Below, one piece after another: positions 57,830 through 64,000 of a DNA stretch of 64,000 nucleotides. The notes under the pieces are model-generated. The model had not been told where the DNA came from. It did no database searches and saw only the letters and a program-made list of their open reading frames with translations. The stretch is from Salvelinus alpinus (lineage: Eukaryota > Chordata > Actinopteri > Salmoniformes > Salmonidae), in contig NC_092091.1 of NCBI RefSeq assembly GCF_045679555.1, forward strand, positions 70,732,963-70,796,962. Reading direction: 5' to 3'. The position numbers and the translations under genes are program-made. The first letter of the stretch is position 1, and the number at the start of each line of letters is the position of its first letter.

Positions 57830-60164
57830 CGTATGAAACCAAACGCACAGCAACCCAAACACACACAACTGTGTATACCAGCAACATGCTTCACAACCCA
57901 CCCAACCTCACACAGCACACTCTCCAATCCCTCTGCCTCCCTCTACACCAACCATCCACCATTCCCTTTGTCTCTGCGCCACAGTCAATATATCTGACTA
58001 AACTTGATGAACTGTTGTGCGCCGCAAAGTTAATTTCTTTCAGAGTGCACGGTAGCCATGGCGACCACCTTATTAGTGCTGAAGCCATCTGCTCTAAACA
58101 TTAACCGGAGCGCGGCTGAGTGGACAAAAGCTGCACTGGCAGGGAGTACATGTGCTTTACGCATTGATCCTACTCAGAGTGGATCGATAGAAAGCCACAT
58201 TTGTGGTTGTTGCTGCTATGGTAGTGTTCGGCCATTTTGATTTTCTGTTTTCTCAAAACCAGACTTCTTTTAGTTTCTTTTTTTGGCTTGCAGGAGCTTG
58301 GAGCTGCATGAACTGTTTTGGTGAAAGCAGTTTGTTTCATGACCAAAATACTGAGATATACTACATTTCAAAAGCTATTTTCTCCCAGTGCTGCAGTGAA
58401 ACTCCATATTTAGATGGTGGTTTAGTATTGCTGACTGTATGCTGCCTTGCACTGGAGCACTTTTGGTGCCGCTTTTGTGTGCAAATTGCTGTAAATGATT
58501 TAAATAAAAATGGAATTGACTACCTTATATGATTGGTCTGTTACACTTGACTGAAAGCATCTTTACCCACTGACCCAAGACTCATCTATCATGAAGCGAA
58601 AAATGTATGTAATTTTCAGGCCAACTTATGAGGGATCCCAATGTTCCTATTCTGCAAGCCCCCAGATCTGGCAGTATACTTAGCTCACCTCACTGGAACA
58701 TTTATTTAGCAAATGCTTTGTTTCTGTTTGAATGATCCAAATCCAACCCAGGGTGCCTTTAAACAGGAAGGGGAGGAGCCTTTAAACAGGAAGGGGATGT
58801 GCCTTTAAACAGGAAGGGGAAGTGAGCAGTAAACAGGGTGCAGGGAAACATAACATTAGACACACATGGCAGTGGAGGAATCCAAAACCCCAAACGCCTT
58901 CTCAACAGATCTTATCATTAAATAGAACAGGGCTGATCTGTATGAAAGACACATGAGAACTGGGGGCCTATCTAAAATATGTAGTAGTTGCACACAAAAC
59001 AACAACAACAAATAGGCCAGTCGTTTTACATCTCTTCTCTTGGTAACATTTAACATTAAGTTGCTCTTGTGTAGTAATAACAATGTGTTACACAATACTT
59101 TAGTAATATAATTTAAATGATTGGCATTATGTTAGGTTACATCCAAAGCATGAATGCAGTGCGTGCCCCTGGACTTAAGTGAATGAGAAATATTAGTGAT
59201 GTTCTCCACCGTTTGAGCTCAGCTGGCAAAATATTGATATCCTTCCACCACATTGGTTTCCAAGCAGCCTGACCTAAACGACTGTTGCTATGGTCCCTCT
59301 TTTCCCTCCTCTCAACTGACATGAGGCACGTGACTCCCTCTCCTTATATGGAAGCAGCAGGATCACAAATCACTCTGAGGGAGGGATGCATTCTATGAAT
59401 TAAGGTTCCCAGAGAAGGACATTGAGTTGCCACTAATCAAGTGGCAGATTCATTTATTTTTCCTACCGTGCCATTTCTCTTACACCCATATATAGTTTTG
59501 TATGTTGCTCTCATTCATTTAAATGACTCAAAGAGCTATATGAATCATGACTCATGTTGCACTACTATCAGGCAGTTTAGTAGGTTACTGTGCATAGCTG
59601 TACATATAGACTGTTATTCCTTTCACGGTGAATGTCTTCCCTGGCCTGTAGGCCTATAGTCAAACACATCTGGAAGACTAAGCAAAGGACTGTGGTGTAG
59701 ATAAGGGTCGATTATTCAATCAGTAGAGCAGGGGAGGACACAACAATTCGCTCCACCAAGGGAATCAAAACATAAAGATGGCCGCCGCTGCTAAAACCTC
59801 CAAAACCTGCTGAACCAGACTTTTTCCGCAATTCGCAATGTAAATACGTACGTCTGCATGAAAAACAAACAGCCTTGACATTGAGAGGGGGAAGGGATTG
59901 AAAGGAGAAGCACCAGCTGCCGCACCGGTCACATTCCACTGAGGAAACCTCATCTCTGAGGCTGGGCTAGGCTGCTCGCTACTAGCCTTCAGAAGAAGTT
60001 AGTGATGTCATTCAATGCAAAGTATGGCCTTGGGTAAGGGTTATGCTCTTGAATGACATTCAGGACCAGCTGTCTTGTGTGCTCCATGCTGCTCCCTGTG
60101 TAGACAACAGGGGGAGGGAGAAGCCACTTTACCTGACAGCCATTTTAGTGGGGCGTGTGAAATG
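57830..60164. other. Non-coding DNA
   Basis: Apart from the 23-bp tandem at 58753-58821, no gene or known repeat is visible. Confidence 0.4.
58753..58821. repeat. Three tandem 23-bp repeats
   Basis: The unit G(T/A)GCCTTTAAACAGGAAGGGG plus three variable bases is present three times. Confidence 0.9.
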
Positions 60165-60300
60165 CCAGGGACCTCACGATATGATACTATCACAATACTT
60201 AGGTGCCGATACGATATGTATTGCGATTCTCACGATTCTATGGCGCATTGCGATTTCGATACTGCGATTTGATGTTCGAAACACATTGCTCAGTATACTG
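60165..60300. repeat. CACGATA/GCGATT-type dispersed repeat
   Basis: CCTCACGATATGATACTATC, TAGGTGCCGATACGATATGT and ATTGCGATTCTCACGATTCT are a motif set that I recall as a common fish dispersed repeat. Confidence 0.5.
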
Positions 60301-61190
<890 letters not shown>

Positions 61191-61231
61191 GCCGCTCTCC
61201 ACACACTCACACCCACGTGTTATAAACCACA

Positions 61232-64000
61232 GCTATAGTCAACCATGCTGTATCAGACAGCAAGTAGTCAACCATACAGTATCAGACAGCTAGTTATCAA
61301 CCATACTGTACCAGACAGCTAGTAGTCAACCAGACTGTATCAGACAGCTAGTAGTCAACCATACTGTATCAGACAGCTAGTAGTCAACCAGACTGTACCA
61401 GACAGCTAGTAGTCAACCAGACTGTATCAGACAGCTAGTAGTCAACCATACTGTACCAGACAGCTAGTAGTCAACCATACTGTATCAGACAGCTAGTAGT
61501 CAACCAGACTGTACCAGACAGCTAGTAGTCAACCAGACTGTATCAGACAGCTAGTAGTCAACCAGACTGTATCAGACAGCTAGTAGTCAACCAGACTGTA
61601 TCAGACAGCTAGTAGTCAACCATACAGTATCAGACAGCTAGTTATCAACCATACTGTATCAGACAGCTAGTAGTCAACCATACTGTACCAGACAGCTAGT
61701 AGTCAACCAGACTGTATCAGACAGCTAGTAGTCAACCATACTGTACCAGACAGCTAGTAGTCAACCAGACTGTATCAGACAGCTAGTAGTCAACCATACT
61801 GTACCAGACAGCTAGTAGTCAACCAGACTGTATCAGACAGCTAGTAGTCAACCATACTGTATCAGACAGCTAGTAGTCAACCATACTGTACCAGACAGCT
61901 AGTAGTCAACCATACTGTATCAGACAGCTAGTAGTCAACCATACTGTATCAGACAGCTAGTAATCAACCAGACTGTATCAGACAGCTAGTAGTCAACCAT
62001 ACTGTATCAGACAGCTAGTAGTCAACCAGACTGTACCAGACAGCTAGTAGTCAACCATACTGTATCAGACAGCTAGTAATCAACCATACTGTATCAGACA
62101 GCTAGTAGTCAACCATACTGTACCAGACAGCTAGTAGTCAACCATACTGTACCAGACAGCTAGTAGTCAACCATACTGTACCAGACAGCTAGTAGTCAAC
62201 CATACTGTATCAGACAGCTAGTAGTCAACCATACTGTATCAGACAGCTAGTAGTCAACCATACTGTACCAGACAGCTAGTAGTCAACCATACTGTACCAG
62301 ACAGCTAGTAGTCAACCATACTGTATCAGACAGCTAGTAGTCAACCATACTGTACCAGACAGCTAGTTATCAACCATACTGTATCAGACAGCTAGTAGTC
62401 AACCATACTGTACCAGACAGCTAGTTGTCAACCATACTGTATTAGACAGCTAGTTATCAACCATACTGTATCAGACAGCTAGTAGTCAACCATACTGTAC
62501 CAGACAGCTAGTTATCAACCATACTGTATCAGACAGCTAGTAGACAACCATACTGTATCAGACAGCTAGTAGTCAACCAGACTGTATCAGACAGCTAGTA
62601 GTCAACCAGACTGTATCAGACAGCTAGTAGTCAACCAGACTGTATCAGACAGCTAGTAGTAAACCATACTGTACCAGACAGCTAGTAGTCAACCATACTG
62701 TATCAGACAGCTAGTTATCAACCATACTGTATCAGACAGCTAGTAGTCAACCATACTGTACCAGACAGCTAGTAGTCAACCATACTGTATCAGACAGCTA
62801 GTAGTCAACCATACTGTATCAGACAGCTAGTAGTCAACCATACTGTATCAGACAGCTAGTAGTCAACCAGACTGTACCAGACAGCTAGTAGTCAACCATA
62901 CTGTATCAGACAGCTAGTAGTCAACCATACTGTATCAGACAGCTAGTAATCAACCAGACTGTATCAGACAGCTAGTAGTCAACCATACTGTATCAGACAG
63001 CTAGTAGTCAACCAGACTGTACCAGACAGCTAGTAGTCAACCATACTGTATCAGACAGCTAGTAGTCAACCATACTGTATCAGACAGCTAGTAGTCAACC
63101 ATACTGTATCAGACAGCTAGTAGTCAACCATACCCTACCAGACAGCTAGTAGTCAACCATACTGTACCAGACAGCTAGTAGTCAACCATACTGTATCAGA
63201 CAGCTAGTAGTCAACCATACTGTACCAGACAGCTAGTTATCAACCATACTGTATCAGACAGCTAGTAGTCAACCATACTGTATCAGACAGCTAGTTATCA
63301 ACCATACTGTATCAGACAGCTAGTAGTCAACCATACTGTATCAGACAGCTAGTAGTCAACCATACTGTATCAGACAGCTAGTAGTCAACCATACTGTACC
63401 AGACAGCTAGTAGTCAACCATCTGTCAGACAGCTAGTAGTCAACCAACTGTATCAGACAGCTAGTAGTCAACCATACTGTATCAGACAGCTAGTTATCAA
63501 CCATACTGTATCAGACAGCTAGTAGTCAACCATACTGTATCAGACAGCTAGTAGTCAACCAGACTGTATCAGACAGCTAGTTATCAACCATACTGTATCA
63601 GACAGCTAGTAGTCAACCATACTGTACCAGACAGCTAGTTATCAACCATAACCTACCAGACAGCTAGTAGTCAACCATACTGTATCAGACAGCTAGTTAT
63701 CAACCATACTGTACCAGACAGCTAGTAGTCAACCATACTGTACCAGACAGCTAGTAGTCAACCATACTGTACCAGACAGCTAGTAGTCAACCATACTGTA
63801 TCAGACAGCTAGTAGTCAACCATACTGTACCAGACAGCTAGTAGTCAACCATACTGTACCAGACAGCTAGTAGTCAACCATACTGTATCAGACAGCTAGT
63901 TATCAACCATACTGTATCAGACAGCTAGTAGTCAACCATACTGTACCAGACAGCTAGTAGTCAACCATACTGTACCAGACAGCTAGTAGTCAACCATACT
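61232..64000. repeat. 29-bp satellite array, about 95 units, open at window end
   Basis: The unit is AGTAGTCAACCATACTGTAT plus CAGACAGCT, with a 29-base period. Variable sites are AGTAGTC/AGTTATC/AGTAATC, CATACTG/CAGACTG and GTATC/GTACC. Variant combinations recur at long range, which implies multi-unit duplications. The array continues past 64000. Confidence 0.97.

Noticed and set aside
61232-64000. CRISPR-like array of 29-bp repeats
   Set aside because: The units are directly adjacent with no unique spacers, and the DNA is eukaryotic.

Overview
The window is vertebrate nuclear DNA, almost certainly from a salmonid fish (Salmo, Oncorhynchus or Salvelinus type). The reasons are HpaI-type and other tRNA-derived SINEs, a Sleeping Beauty-like Tc1 element, several other Tc1 families, salmonid-type MITEs, very long CT and GT microsatellites, and proteins that read as teleost orthologues. 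Species names and family names of repeats come from memory of these families, not from a search.

Two protein-coding genes are present, arranged tail to tail. On the plus strand, 12 exons from 2655 to 10114 encode a 341-residue mitochondrial-type inorganic pyrophosphatase (ppa2). On the minus strand, nine coding exons from 32643 down to 15428 encode a complete 1890-residue methylcytosine dioxygenase (tet2). The convergent ppa2-tet2 pair is the same arrangement as human 4q24, which supports orthology for both. The two transcripts probably end within about 150 bases of each other near 10.5-10.65 kb, and the presumed tet2 3' UTR carries a whole Tc1 transposon. Their functions are unrelated: one clears pyrophosphate in mitochondria, the other oxidises 5-methylcytosine in the nucleus.

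Layout: 1-2.5 kb SINE, Tc1 and MITE fragments; 2.65-10.5 kb ppa2, with a nested hAT/SINE in intron 1 and a GC-AG intron 4; 10.6-15.4 kb presumed tet2 3' UTR with a Tc1 insertion; 15.4-32.7 kb tet2 coding exons; 32.8-64 kb upstream flank or 5' introns of tet2, with no recognisable gene. The largest tet2 intron shown (18958-27190) is packed with Tc1 elements, a solo LTR and a 52-bp minisatellite. The upstream flank holds Tc1 elements, a truncated LINE, SINEs, MITEs, microsatellites and a 29-bp satellite that runs off the window end.

The most unusual structure is the 52-bp minisatellite at 20793-22022. Its unit is a copy of the tet2 intron/exon junction at 18958/18957, so the intron carries about 23 decoy 3' splice sites upstream of the real one. 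A second array (45.7-46.6 kb) is built from a Tc1 terminal repeat joined to an internal segment of the same element.
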